Positions 23,315 to 36,029 of a DNA stretch of 64,000 nucleotides are shown here, one piece after another (position 1 is the stretch's first letter; every line of letters starts with the position of its first letter). This DNA comes from Parietaria judaica. Its lineage: Eukaryota; Streptophyta; Magnoliopsida; Rosales; Urticaceae. The stretch spans positions 31,342,001 through 31,406,000 of the forward strand of contig OX940860.1 of NCBI GenBank assembly GCA_954871525.1, read 5' to 3'. The position numbers and the translations under genes were made by a program. The notes beneath the pieces are model-generated. The model was not told the DNA's origin and did not search any database. It saw only the letters and a list, made by a program, of their open reading frames with translations.

Positions 23315-24049
23315 GGTCCCTAGTTCATCTCATGATACACAAATGTGTGCCCCATTTACATATCGTAAACCTGGCCAAATAGTGTCACATATTTTTACAC
23401 TGAATATACTTATTAATGTGATAGTGCATTGTAAAATTGGCTAATAATATCACCCTATTTTAAAAAAAAAAATTTGAGTAAGATCATAACAAAGATAAAA
23501 GCGAATAAAAATAAGACATGTTTTAATACTCATCTTATGTAATATAATTTTTATAAATTAATATTGTTGGTTCATAAAGTTTTATTATATTATCGAAGTT
23601 AATAATATTAATTAAAATCGACTCTATACAAAATATTAAGTAATTAAAATTATTAATTTATCAAATATTAATTTAACGAGATTCGAGTTAAGACTTGCTC
23701 ACATCATTATTTTCTTTTTCTTTTTTTACTTATTGAATGTTCGAGAAACAACGACTCCCACATTCGTTGTGAACTAAGAGTTTATCTTTTACTCTATCGA
23801 TATAAATCTAAGTTGTATTACATTTATCCTATTGTCGTTTATGGATATCAACTTTACAAGTTTTATGGATATAACTTTACAAATGTGTATGGAGGCTTGT
23901 ATCATACAAAAACGTTTAAGTGTTCAAACAAAGAAAATGTGTATCCAGGCTTGTATCATACAAATGCTGGAATCGATATCGTTCTAACACCGATTCCGAG
24001 TCGTGCCTGCGGATCTAGACTCGAATCGGTCACCGCCGACTCCTAAGAA

Positions 24050-25560
24050 ATTGTAAGCATTGATTGAGGCACACAGTTTGACCTTTAAATTTTTTGCTTA
24101 GTTAGAGTCCCATACCAAAAACCCTGTCAAACCGTTTGGATCAAAATCAATTTACAATTAAATTTCCCGATCGTGATGAATTAATTAAATTTAATTTATT
24201 GACATGTTTATTGGTTTTAATCTGAGCCTTGAGTAAAAGTGAATAATCTCATAATCGATAAAAAAACAAGAACGTGTACCTGTTACCTTTGACGATTCTG
24301 TCTGTGTTCTTTAATCTTCAAGAACTCCGTGCCTTCTGATCCACATGCTCTTTGCGATTTTCTGTGAGAAGATAGCTCCCAGTTGTCTTCTGATGTATGA
24401 CTTCGGGATTACGTCGCCAAGAGTGTGGGTTCTTCTAGAATAACCTCTAAACCCTAAAAGCAAAATCCCAGGAAGAATTTTCCCTGAGAAATTCGCAGGA
24501 ACTGAAAGAGGCTGAGAGAAAATGACTTTTCTGACGTTTTTAGTTAGTGTTGACTTTGGAGAGATTATCTCAACCAATTTGGAGATATTCACTCAAAGAT
24601 TTGATTTAATGATTAAATCAAATAAAGAATAAATCCAAATCAAATCTTTTCAGAAAATACTCTAAAATATTTAATAAATCAAATCTTTATATTTTCAAGA
24701 TTTAAAATCACTATAACCATAATTCGAAAATCATTATGATTATTTTCTTAATTAAATATTCCAGGAATTAAATCCAATATTTAATTTTCTCTCAAATTCG
24801 CAGGTAAAAACAACGGCTATTTCGGTCTTCGCCGAAAAACAGTTTTGACCATAACTCTCAAACCGTACATCAGAATTGCACGATTCAAAATGATAAATTT
24901 ACAGAATTTGATTTCCCATAATCCTAGAATCATCCAGGGGTCAAATTCAATTATCAATTTTTCACATTCCCGGCCAGTACAAAAAACTTTGGTACTTTTG
25001 CCACTTTTAGGTTAATCAGAGAATTTGTGACAAAAATCACGAATCACTCTTGATTGGATCTATTCAATGTTTAATAAGTATATTTTTCATATTTGCGGTG
25101 TCATCCTTTTGGAACTACAAAAGGGACAAACGGACAACACACCCGAGCTACGGTGAAAGTGTAGAACTTTCACCAACTTCGGTAACTTTCCACTATAGCG
25201 CGAAGCTGAACTCTCAAATGTGTATATTTATATCTTCCTGATCACAGGTGTCCATTGATACAATCAGATATCTGAATTGATCAGTTTTCATATTATTATG
25301 ATTCTCATCGAAAGGGTAAATATATTATTACCGTTCTGCCCTTTTGATGACACTACCTTAATCTATGATTTATTGCAAACTACTCACTTATCGGGTTATG
25401 AACCCATAAGCTGGCCATGAGTACTTATTTGCTTCCCACAAAATCATAATAAGGAAATCATAAAGTTATTATCCATATCTGTAATATGCAGTTTACTACG
25501 ACCAACCTTCCGATCCCAAAATAAAAGTGTTGGGAATACTTGATTGTAAACTGAAACTAT
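24050..25560. mobile_element. Possible LTR retrotransposon relic (noncoding)
   Basis: The text composition is unlike the surrounding AT-rich DNA. It includes phrases I associate with Copia-type LTRs (for example AACTCTCAAACCGTACATCA and ATCCAGGGGTCAAATTC). No gag-pol frame, primer-binding site or paired LTR is visible, and I cannot define boundaries. Assignment is weak. Confidence 0.25.
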
Positions 25561-25729
25561 TAAATCAAAGATCGTTTAAGTTAAACCGTATAAACCCACA
25601 TTATCTCAAGACATCAACCGATTTCATCTGATCATCTTAGCGACCTTATCGTACTTTCATCAGTGACAGACTTACATGATGATTTCGGATATAAGTCTGT
25701 CCTCGTCCAGTATAAATATATATTTTTTG

Positions 25730-26140
25730 AAGTGGTAAAAGTACCAAAAGGATATATTATTATTGCGGTTAGGATTTTAATTCTTTTTAAGTGGTAAAAG
25801 TATTGATTTTTTATATCCATATTTTAAAATTATTGTGGTTAAAGTACCATTTCTTTTTGGGTGGTAAAAATACAAATCTTTTATTTCCATTTTTAAAAAA
25901 TTATTTCGGTTGAAGTACCAATTCTTATTGTGTGGTAAAAGTACCAAAAATATTTTATTATTGCGGTTAAAGTACCAATTCTTTTTAGGTGGTAAAAGTA
26001 CCTTTTTTTTACATTCACATTCTTAAATTATTATAGTTAAAGTACCAATATTTTTGGAAGGTAAAAGTACATAAAAATACATATTATTATTGCAGTTAAA
26101 GTATTAATTCTTTTTCAGTTTGTAAAAGTACTAAGTTTTT
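25730..26140. repeat. Minisatellite built on GGTAAAAGTACC / GGTTAAAGTACC
   Basis: Seven copies of GTGGTAAAAGTA-like text alternate with GCGGTTAAAGTACCAATTCT-like text at 55-72 base spacing (near 25733, 25791, 25863, 25934, 25989, 26061, 26122). The core GGTAAAAGTACC is close to its own inverse (GGTACTTTTACC), and an inverse copy, TTGGTACTTTTACC, closes the array at 26158. Confidence 0.7.
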
Positions 26141-26524
26141 ACTGTGGATGTAAAAAATTGGTACTTTTACCATAATTACTGTCAATTAGAAACACAAAAG
26201 GCACGAGAAATTAATATGGGTTTTTATTTTATTTATTGAATAATTATGTTATTTAAATTATTATTATTATTTTATTTTTTTTATATTAATATTGAGATAT
26301 AACTAATATGATTTATGTCTATTTTAGTATTTTTTTTTTACATTTAAAAACTAATTAAATAAATTGGCTTACCAAACACTAAACTGGAACTTGTTAAAAA
26401 ATCATTTGTTTTTTATTTTACTAACCAAACAGTGCATTACTTTCGCTGGCAACACTTTTTCTGACAGTAGTTTTTAAAAATCATTATGAAAACAACTCAG
26501 CAATGCCAAACTTGGCTTATTTCT

Positions 26525-26690
26525 TAGCCAAAATTATTTATCGTTTATTTCTGAAAACTTGTCGTTTCGATTCCAAACGAGCCAAAATTTGCCTTTCATT
26601 TTGTTGCCGTTTATTTATCAAATATGTCGTTTGGATTCCTAGAATCAATGTTAAACTCTATTAAACATGGCTGGCTTCGTTCAGGAGTCA
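26525..26690 (+). repeat. Upstream duplicate of the URB2 promoter segment
   Basis: Two copies (about 26525 and 26581) of a unit read roughly as CAAAATTTGCCTTTCATTTT, then GCCGTTTATTTATCAAATAT, then GTCGTTTGGATTCC. This is followed by AGAATCAATGTTAAACTCTA and an ACATGG. The same order is found at 27505-27680 immediately before URB2. It appears to be a duplicated promoter fragment 1 kb upstream, with its telo-box mutated. Confidence 0.65.
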
Positions 26691-26843
26691 GGGGAGAAGA
26701 ATGAGTGCTTTAAAGGGAGACCGTCACAACTCATAGTACGTAACTCGTAGCTCAGATAAGGTACAAGATACATGATATCGAGATGAAATTGTGGCAACAT
26801 TGTTAGAGTTCATACTCAGAGTTACAATGCAAGAAGTAGCTGC

Positions 26844-27070
26844 ATTGGCGGAGCTATGTTAGCACCAACGCTAGCACGTGCGGCCACTCAATCTTAAAAC
26901 TATGACTAACTACTAACAATAGATAATCATGAATTTTTGCATATATTATAGAAACGACACAAAATACATAGTAATGGGTGTTTTGCGATTAGGATAATAT
27001 CTATTAAAAAAATACATTTTAAGTTTTTGTTGGGTGCTTCACCTGAACCGAAATGCTGGCTCCGCCACTG
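26844..27070. mobile_element. Short hAT-like MITE with TGGCGGAGC ends
   Basis: A 227-bp element with left end CATTGGCGGAGC and right end GCTGGCTCCGCCACTG, imperfect inverted copies. The interior is AT-rich with no coding capacity. Flanks share only GCTG, so target duplication is uncertain. It lies between the two copies of the URB2 promoter segment. Confidence 0.5.
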
Positions 27071-27504
27071 GCTGAACTCATTTCTCTTGTCTTCATGCTT
27101 GAGCATATGTAGCGCGAATTTTTGCGCCATCGTAAAATATTGTCCGGATTTCTATGGGATGTAGACATCCTTGAATGCACGTAGAATCTTGTCGGACGTT
27201 GCATAAACAATTTCAATATGCACCGTGTCGACAAATGCGAAACACGAGAATCGAGAGTTATGGGGTGGATCGCTAGATCAAGCATTCAAGATAAAATTTG
27301 TAGGGTTCAATTTCAATACTAAATATTAAATTTCATAAATAAATCTAAGATTAATTACTACATATAATTGAGTATAAATTTATTCTGGAATTCAATATTG
27401 TCTCAGCTCACAACTCTTGCAATACGGGTGAAACATTTACCAAGTTTTCTTTAGATGAAGTTGGACCGAACCCGGCTGAAACCACGTGTTTTGTTTGATT
27501 CCCC

Positions 27505-27680
27505 AAGATTTGCCTTTTTATTTTTGTGTCGTTTATTTCAAAAAACATGTCCTGTTGACGACGCAAGATTTGCCTTGTTCTTTTGTTGTCGTTTACTCCC
27601 AAAAACATGTCGTTTTGACTCCTAGAATCTTCGTTAAACCCTATCAACATGGTTCTGTATCGGCGAAGGAGACAGAAACC
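27505..27680 (+). promoter_or_regulatory. URB2 proximal promoter repeats
   Basis: Two tandem 60-base copies starting AAGATTTGCCTT at 27505 and 27565, each with TGTCGTTTA and AAAACATGTC. They lie 190-250 bases upstream of the URB2 ATG and match the duplicate at 26525-26690. Confidence 0.6.
27636..27643 (+). promoter_or_regulatory. Telo-box AAACCCTA upstream of URB2
   Basis: AAACCCTA lies 108-115 bases upstream of the URB2 start codon. Telo-boxes are known in promoters of plant ribosomal-protein and ribosome-biogenesis genes, consistent with the gene's predicted role. The upstream duplicate reads AAACTCTA. Confidence 0.55.
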
Positions 27681-27750
27681 CAGAAGCTAGAACGAAGCTC
27701 AGTTTCCCACTTCCATAGCAGCCTCGCCGAAGAATTCAGAGCTCTCAGAT

Positions 27751-30700
27751 ATGTCGAGCTCGAAGAAGGAGAGGAAGAGAAAGCAAAGCATCACAGAAGA
27801 ATCTGCCACAGTTCAGTCTTCCAGGAAGCGACTTCGTCTCTCAAAGCAGGAGAGCGAACCAGATAGAGTGGAAGAACAGTCAGTGCTTAGCGAGGGTCTG
27901 CCATGGAAGAATCTGGGGTTGATTCGCTCAATCGAGGACAAAACATTGGATCTTCACAAGTAAGTCTATCTCAAGCTCAAGATTTCTGGAAATGTTTCGT
28001 GAGATTGTGTTTTGTAATGTAGTTTGAGATTCGAGGGGATTTTTCTGCAGGAAGGTAGAGCTAGCTTTTGATTTCGTGGCCTCGAAAGCCGGAGAGGGCA
28101 ATGGCGGTATCGAAGATTGCGAGACTGTCAAAATGTCTCGGCTGGTGGTCTTCCTGAACCGCTGGGTGCAGTCTCTGTTGAGCTCGTCGGCGAAGGAAAC
28201 CCGGGTTGGCGGAGATAAACCGGGTTTTACCGCGACGTATTTGGACTTAAGATGCTGGAAGGTTTTGAAGTTCTGCTTGGAATCGGCTTCGAAGCAACGG
28301 GTTTCTCTAAGCGTACAGAGAGACATTCTGTTGTCGATCCGTTTCGTCGTTGAAAATACAGTTAAAGAACTGAAGGGTGCGTCTTCGGATGGGGGAGAAT
28401 CATGTTTCGATGACGAGGGATTCGAGTTGCACCGGACCATGCTCGATTGCATCGACTTGATTTTCTTGAGCCACGGGGGTTTGACCGGCGATAATTTGGA
28501 GTTATGGCTTTCGACTGTAGCTGCGGTGCTCGAGCTTGTTCATCGGAATACAGGTCTTTACGTTGTGCAACTCTCGTGTTCGATTTTCGATCCGTTTGCC
28601 AAGTTTCTGAGGGAAAATCCTACCTATAAGAATAACGGGTTTCATAATTTTATTCATAAACTTCTCGAGCCGCTTTTGCGGCTTTTGGGCGTTTTGCAAC
28701 GCGATGTTAACGGTCTCTCTCCGGATTGGAAAAGCAAGTTAGTGAATCTAACTGAAGATGTCTTATCTTATGGATTGTTTCACCCTGTTCAAATTGACGG
28801 GTTTTTCGGATTAAATAGCACAGAAAAGTACGTTTCAGACTGGGATGAGAATAGAATAGAGTCGAAAACCGTCATGTTGAGTTACCACAAACATTTGTTT
28901 GCCAAATTGAGGGAAATTGTTGCTTCGAAGAATGAATTGGTAGCATGTTGCATCGGAAACTTATTCTCTCTGCTCGTCGGTCGGGTTAAAAATTTGTCAG
29001 AGAAAGCCGACGGTGTGAAAAATCCCAAAGCTATTACGTCGGATCACTCTCCCAAGACGGTTTCCGTGACGACCAATTCTTCAACCCAATTAGCTTCCGG
29101 AAAACGAAAACCGCTCTTTGATGTTCTTGTTTTGTTTATGGAGCCTCTTTTGCTCGAGACTAATGGCTACATTCAGCTCGAAAACGGAGTGGGAAATGTA
29201 CTATCAGATGTTCATCTCGTGCTCAAATCCATCAATGGCTTACTTTTTAACTTAATGCGCGAGAAGATATACTTGAGAACGGAAGACACTTCGGAAGGAT
29301 CTTGCGTTAGTTTCTTGAAGATCGTTTACGATATCCTCATGTCACTTTCTTCCTCTTTAATCAGATCGTCGAGTTTTGACGGTCTTGATCGGAAAAAGAA
29401 GAAGATGGTAGCTAAATCAGCCAATGAGGTGATTATTGGAGTTGGGTATCTGCTCGAAATCGAATACGAGGTTGTTGGGAGCGACTTAACAAGCTTATGG
29501 CTTATGATGTTTTCGTACTTTTCACTTGAACTTTCTCCAAAGAATGTCGCCGATCAGTCCGCTTCACTGTATAAATTATCAGATCTCGGAGGTCGTTTGT
29601 TCAACCTCTATAGTCAACTTCGCCAGGTTCGTTAAATATTGTCCTTACTAATTCGATTGGAACGGTTTTTAATTCTGCGTAGAGAGCACATTGCCTTTTG
29701 AACTTTAGTTAGTGGCACATTACGTACTCGAGTCAAGTTTATTTTCGTCAATTCATTATCAAGTAAGATAAGTATGCTAGATTTTGAGATTTTGTGAAGC
29801 ACCCAAAGAGCTCAATTTCGGAAATTGTTAGGATGAAAGTCCTACAAAATTGGTTTAAAAAATTAAATTGACGAAAATACCCTTGAGTAAGTCATGTGTT
29901 TGCATAAATTAAACAATTTCTATCATTTTTAACGGTTAGTGCGGAATATCTTATTTCTTTCGAAGGAATATAGTGTAACTAAACTTCAGGAGGCAAACGA
30001 AAGATAAGGGGCATTATTGTCAATTACTCTTCGATTTATAGCTTTCTTACCTTTATTTATTTTTGTTAAAGCATTATGAAATTGATTACTGTAATGATTT
30101 TTACTGAAATCTGAACTGCTATTTTCCCTAATTAAACCAATGCAGGTGAATTATGCCGTTTTCACATTGTCGAAAGGAATAAGGCTTTTGATGGCACACG
30201 ATAGTGACAGTGAGGCGAATCACACTAGATTTTTAACGCCTTTACGCAAGGAAGATCATGCAAAATCAGTTGGGATGTTGCTTCGTTCGGAAGAGTTCAA
30301 ACTCGCCGTACAAAAAGCCGTTAAATCAATACCAGAAGGACAAGTAAGCTTGTGCCTCAAGCAACTCATAGAAGACGTATCCGAATCTCTAAATTGGATG
30401 AAATCTGACCAATCTGACCTTGGCAATCGGTTTGATTTACGAGCGGAGCTGTTAGGGCGAGGACTGTCGGAAGTTTACGGGATGGTGGTAAACTCACTGA
30501 CTGTCACGTCGGGTAATAGTAACCTTGTTGGAACACATTTAAAGGATTTGATTATTCTAGTATCTCCCTTCATGAATAGTCTAGTTGACCTAAACCCAGA
30601 TGTCAACAAGTTCCTTGTTTCTGTGTCCGGAAAATTGTTCTCCGAGAATGATTCGAAGAACTCGGGAGTTTCAAGTCATTGGGTTTTGACGTGTTTCTTT

Positions 30701-33700
30701 CAGCTGTTCATCTCGAGCAGAATGTTATTCAGTCAAGCGGTTAGTCTCATGCCTCCAAATTCGTCGAGTAAGATCGTTTCAGGGGCAATGTGGGATTCGT
30801 TCACGGCTTTCTCCGGTCAATACTGGATTCAGAGGACTGAGTGGTCAAACGACGGCTATTTCTCTTGCCTTCTTCAACCTTCGGCGTCTCTTCTTGCTGT
30901 CATTCAAGCGGTTTCTAGTGCTTATGTTCAAGAGAGTTCCGTGGATTCTTCTCCGTTGATTTACGTAATCCACTCCATGGCTCTTCAGAGGCTTGTTGAT
31001 TTGAACAGACAGATTAAATCTCTGGAGTATCTGGTTCAAAACAACGACTGTTTGGTTCGGATAGGATTGCTCGGTGATGATGACGTGTCACGATATCGCA
31101 AGAGGAACAAAAAGCTTGAAAAGCAGATCTTGATACGTCAGCAAGAGGCAACGGGGCTGACAAATTTCATGATGGAGAATCTTTCCTTAGTATCCGAAGA
31201 TGAAGACGAAGGATGGGATTTTAGTATTTCTTCGGTGAACAAGAAGTCGTTGCCGATAGCGATTTGGTGGATTATTTGCCAAAACGTTGATGTTTGGTCT
31301 CTTCATGCTTCGAAAAAGAGATTGAAGATGTTCCTTTCTCGTCTGATTCGTTCTTCTTTTCCCTTCGGAAATCACCAAAACCTCGAAAGCGATCAACCGA
31401 ATAGAGTCACAATGTGGAAAATTTCGTTAGAACTTTTAAACAACTCTGCTCTGTACGAACAAAAAGTAAGCTACTTCTTTGCAAACTTTGGTTCTGAGCA
31501 TTCAGTTTTCATTTTCTAAACTATATTTCAGTTCATAAAAAGTAATTGGCATGAATACCCCTCAAATTTATTCGATTGTGCATTATTCCCCTTAAATTTG
31601 GTTTTAGTGCATTTTACCTCCTGAACTTTCATTTTTAAGCAAAATATATATATTATGGCGTATTCTCTGCAACAAAACGAAGGTGCATGAGGCAGATTTC
31701 GTCATAATGAAAACAAGGTGTGAAGCGGACCAAACCAATGTTCAGGGGAAAAAGCGCACCATTAAGAAAAATTTAGGGGGGATTTCTACAAATTACTCTT
31801 TCTTAAAATTCAATAATTTCCCTTGGCTTTCCCATTTTTTTTTAGTTTTCTATACAGTGTTAATATTTAATTTTCCATCCATTTATTGCATCTCTTGTGT
31901 TAGTTTGTTCGCAGACATTTCGCTTCGAGTTTCTGTCGTGCATTGGAAGAATCGGCATTACCATTTATCAGTAACTTGTCTAGAAATATCGACTTTGAGT
32001 CATCGCCTGATTGGCCAGAGGTTTTAGCTGATCTGGAGACCAAAGGGACAATTGTCACCGGAAACATGAGAATTCTAAAAAAAGTGAAGAAGCCAAAGGC
32101 GTCACCATTAACCAACCCGGGAATTTCGGTTTCTCAGAGTTTGTTGAATCTCTTGAGTTGGATTCCGAAAGATTTTTTGGACTCGAAATCGTTTTTGCTT
32201 TTACTGACATCCATACTTAACCTTGAAAGGTACTTTTTTTTTGTCCATAAATATATAATGATTTGGTATGTTTTCTTTCTCAGAGAAGCAATCTCGTCAT
32301 TGCCAAGTTATGAATTGAGATTGCTTATTTCGGGTATTTTAATCTTATATTATTGCTTATTTCGGGTATTTTAATCTTATATTTAATTCAATATTATGGT
32401 ACGATATCACCAATCTTGTTTGTTTGTTAATCTTATATTTTATTTATTTTGTTTGTTTCAGGTGTATTATTAGCAGCCTATCAGATTTACCGACTACGTT
32501 AAATTCTCAAGGCGGCGAGGTCCTCAAATTGTTCATGACTTGCCGGAGAGTCATGAAATATTTAATCATTGCTTCCAGCGAGAACACGGAAGCAAGTCAA
32601 ACCACAGTCAATCACATGTATGCAGGCGATTCGTTTCCCATCATATGGCTTTTCAAGTCATTGTTCATGGCTGTTAACTTTCAGAGGTTGCTTGAAAAAG
32701 ATGCGCAACTCGGTCGTACAATATTTTCTCTACTGGATCACACGTTATACGTGTTCTTGGCATTGAACAAATCTCATTTCAGTCACTCCGTCCAATCAAT
32801 CGTCAATGAACAAAGTGATTCAGATGAATCGGTTCGATGTTTGAGTTGGGACACCGTGTTCCGGATTGCCAATATTTTGAAGGAACAAATGCTAAGTTCA
32901 GTTGCTTTGCTGAAAGATGATGTCATTGGCGATGAGAAAGACGGCGTTGAAAATCTGAATACGTTCTCTTCGATCATATCGTGCTTCGGTGGGTTCCTAT
33001 GGGGCCTGGTATCCGTCATGAAACAGAAGGATGACAGAACGGTTGATTCTAAAGTAATATTATCTGGGTGGAAAGACAAATCTACTACCGAAATCGAACT
33101 TTGCATAGAAGCCTTCGAAGAACTTTCCAATCTTCTGGTAGGAAATTTGCTTTTCAACGACTGTTGTTACTTTCAGAAGGAAAGATATAATGACGATACT
33201 GAGATTATGACCGAAACTAAGAAGGAAATCAAGTCTACCGACGCGAAATCTGTTAAAAGTTTCCTCACAAAGGGTGATTCTCTTGAAGAAATCACAGTTG
33301 ACAAATCCTTCTTGCGAAACTTGCTGAATGGAGATTGTTCGGAAGCTGCGTTTCTACTCAGAGAGCTATTCATAGCTTCCTCGGCCGTTCTAGGGCTAAA
33401 TTTGTACGTCAATTGCGCTTCACTATCAGCAAAACTAATGCAAACTTACACTTGCGTTGCGCAAATCTTGTTATCCGAATTAGCCGAGTTCGATGACGCC
33501 CCGGAAACCCGATCTTTTGTTTGGTTTGACGGAATTTTGAAGTATTTGGAAGAGCTAGGGCACCAATTTCCGATGACCGATCCGAAACTATCCAGAAATC
33601 TCTTTGTCAAGATAGCAGAGATACAGATGAAGGCTTTAGGAAAATGCATTACTTTGCAAGGCAAAAGGGCTTCTCTTTGTGGCCCATCGGGTCTCACAGA

Positions 33701-36029
33701 AACGTCTCTGCATTGTGTTGATGAACTCAAGTGTAGACTGCGTTTGTCGTTCACATCATTCATAAAGAAATCGTCAGAGTTGCATTTGCTTTCAGCCCTA
33801 CAGGCTATAGAACGAGCGTTAGTGGGTGTACAGGAAAAGTCAACTACGATATATGACGTAAAGACCGGAAGTGAAGATGGAGGAAATGTTTCCTCGATTG
33901 TTGCAGCGGGTATTGACTGCTTGGATTTAGTTCTAGAGTTTGCTTCAGGTAATGACTGCTTAAAATGCGTTTTTTTTCCTTTGCCTTCTAGGTCAATCTT
34001 GGTTTCCGAAACTAGAATATAATATCGTATAACATCAACTGTCTAACTACTTTATAAAGGTGAAAGTCTTACATCCGAAACCAAAAAAAAAAATCGGTTT
34101 CTAATTTTTTTCTTAAGGTTTTATGAATTTATTTAAAATCCGTTTTTAGTCCGAGAGTGATTTAAAAATTGGTTTTCATGGGAAGAAAAAAAGGGTCCGG
34201 TGTTAAATTTTTTTAAAGAACCAGTAACTGATTACGGGTTTCAGCCCGACCATTTCGTAAGAGAATAAAAAACCATTATTTGCAGACTTTTTTTCAAATC
34301 TTTGGTTACCGGTTCAGGTCGCAAACGATTGAATGTGGTAAAACGACACATCCAGAGCTTCATCTCTTGCGCATTCAGCATAATTCTACACTTGCGGAGT
34401 CCAGTGATTTTCCGGGAGAGGTTGATCGGTGATAGAGATCCAGATTCCGGAGCGGTCGTACTCATGTGTGTTGAAGTGCTCGTAAGGATTTCGGGCAAGC
34501 ATGCTCATTACCGAATGGAGCCTTGTCACGTGGCGCAAGCTCTGCGTATTCCTGGAGCACTCTTTCAGAATTTTTGTCAGCTCAAACTTTCTAATTCCAT
34601 GCTTTCGAGTTCTTCGGGCATTTCAAATAAGCAATGTCGTGGAATAGATAGGCAATTCTCGGTTGACCTTTTCGCTGCTTGCTGCCGGTTACTGTATAAC
34701 GTCGTAAAACATCATAAGAGGTATTTTTTCTACTTGGTATGGGTGGATATTATAGTGGAAATCCGAAATCCATTTTTTTGGGACAAAAAACCGTAAAACT
34801 ACTATTTATTTATGTTGTTACCAGAACCGGTTTTAAACCTTTTCCTGTACGAGTTTTCGGTCCATGCTGAAAACTGCTTATTTGGCATAATATATTTCAT
34901 ATGGAATTTGGATTTGGACATGTTAGTTTGATTTGAAAATATAAATGTATTTTTATTACTCTAAAACCTATTTACAAACCGGTTATTGATTCGGATATTT
35001 GAAAATGTCAAAGAAACTGGAACCTATATACAGAATTTCTCTGCGTAGGTACACGTTTATATAAAAGTTTATATAACTTCATCTGATCGGTGTCCAATTT
35101 CCAGCGAATCCAAGCGGTGTATAGCTCTACTCGAAGCTTCTGTTTCCGTTCTTGTTAATTGTTTGGAGACGGTAGATTCAAATTCGTTGGTCAGAAATGG
35201 TTATTTCTCTTGGAAAGTGGAAGAGGCCATCAAATGTGCTTATTCGCTACGAAGAATTTACGAAGAGGTGTTCATTTTTCTTATTAATTAAAATATCTGA
35301 TACTTGAAGCGATTTTCGGGTGATTAATCTGCCGACAATATTTATCTCTTTTTTTTTTCCTCTTATCTGCAGATAAGACACCAGAAAGATATCTTGGGTC
35401 GTCACTGCTCACAATTATTGTCTAATTATATTTGGGTTCATTCGGGCTTCGGCCCTCTCAAAACTGGCATCAAAAGGTACTTTTGAACATCTCATTGAGA
35501 TTAACACTGTTTTTCCTATTATAGAAGTCTGCTATATACTAGCAACTTCTCCAAATTATTATTGAATTTTAACTGAATTAATTGAAGCCATGGTTTTATT
35601 AATCTTAGAATAATTTTAATATTAAACTCGATCATTCGATACTTGATTTGCAGGGAAATAGACGAAGCTCTAAGGCCGGGTGTATATGCTTTAATCGACG
35701 CTAGCTCGGTGGCTGATCTCCAACATCTTCATACTGTATTTGGAGGTAATCAATCCAATCGAATCACATTAAAATATACAAAACATTATTTTCAATCTTT
35801 TGTCCCGTTTCAGAAAAACTCTTCAATATACACGGTTTTGACAAATAATATAAGTCTTGAAACCAACCCTATAAAAAAATTTAGGAATATTTCACAGAAA
35901 ACGGCAGGTATTTCATGAGAAATTGTGACGCAATCTCGTTCCTTCCTTGCAGAGGGTCCGTGTAGAAACACATTGGCAAGTCTGCAGCGAGATTACAAAC
36001 TCCACTTCCAGTTCGAAGGGAAAGTCTAA
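27751..36029 (+). CDS. URB2: Urb2/Npa2 family protein, 27S pre-rRNA processing
   Basis: Large nucleolar helical-repeat protein. Yeast Urb2/Npa2 acts in early 60S assembly and 27SA pre-rRNA processing. Ten exons: 27751-27959, 28051-29626, 30146-31465, 31904-32229, 32462-33948, 34318-34720, 35105-35267, 35373-35476, 35654-35745, 35953-36029, all in phase, giving 1918 aa. Residues 1-30 are basic and serine-rich (SSSKKERKRKQS..., SSRKRLRLSKQ), a likely nuclear/nucleolar signal. The body is leucine-rich helix without catalytic motifs. The C-terminal 200 residues correspond to the conserved Urb2 domain (for example RPGVYALIDASSVADLQHLH, then LQRDYKLHFQFEGKV at the end). The acceptor of intron 3 must be TTAG at 31903; the CAG 11 bases later would shift the frame. 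Introns 2 and 3 hold MITE-like inverted repeats. Confidence 0.88.
29670..30032. mobile_element. Degraded inverted-repeat element in URB2 intron 2
   Basis: The left arm (CCTTTTGAACTTTAGTTAG, later TTTATTTTCGTCAATTC) and the right arm (AAATTGACGAAAATACCC, later CTAAACTTCAGGAGGC) are approximate inverse copies. About 0.36 kb, boundaries approximate. No target duplication determined. Confidence 0.45.
31537..31803. mobile_element. Inverted-repeat MITE in URB2 intron 3
   Basis: The left arm starts AAAGTAATTGGCATGAATAC and includes CCCCTCAAATTT and TTCCCCTTAAATTTGG. The right arm carries the inverse order (GTTCAGGGGAAAAAGCGC, AAATTTAGGGGGGATTTC, ACAAATTACTCTTTCTT). About 267 bp with no coding capacity. 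It resembles the intron 2 element in design. Confidence 0.5.

Larger units (their letters stand above)
22642..26524. other. Repeat-rich intergenic region upstream of MTN
   Basis: No gene is supported. The stretch holds a tandem duplication interrupted by a SINE (22993-23314), a possible LTR-type relic (24050-25560) and a minisatellite (25730-26140), listed separately. An open frame at 23813-24046 reads as low-complexity Tyr-rich sequence (repeated GLYHT) and arises from two copies of a GGCTTGTATCATACAAA phrase; I do not regard it as a gene. Confidence 0.5.

Noticed and set aside
23813..24046. Tyr-rich 77-codon open frame
   Set aside because: Begins at TTG, and its internal repeat reflects duplicated noncoding text; no homology or splice support.
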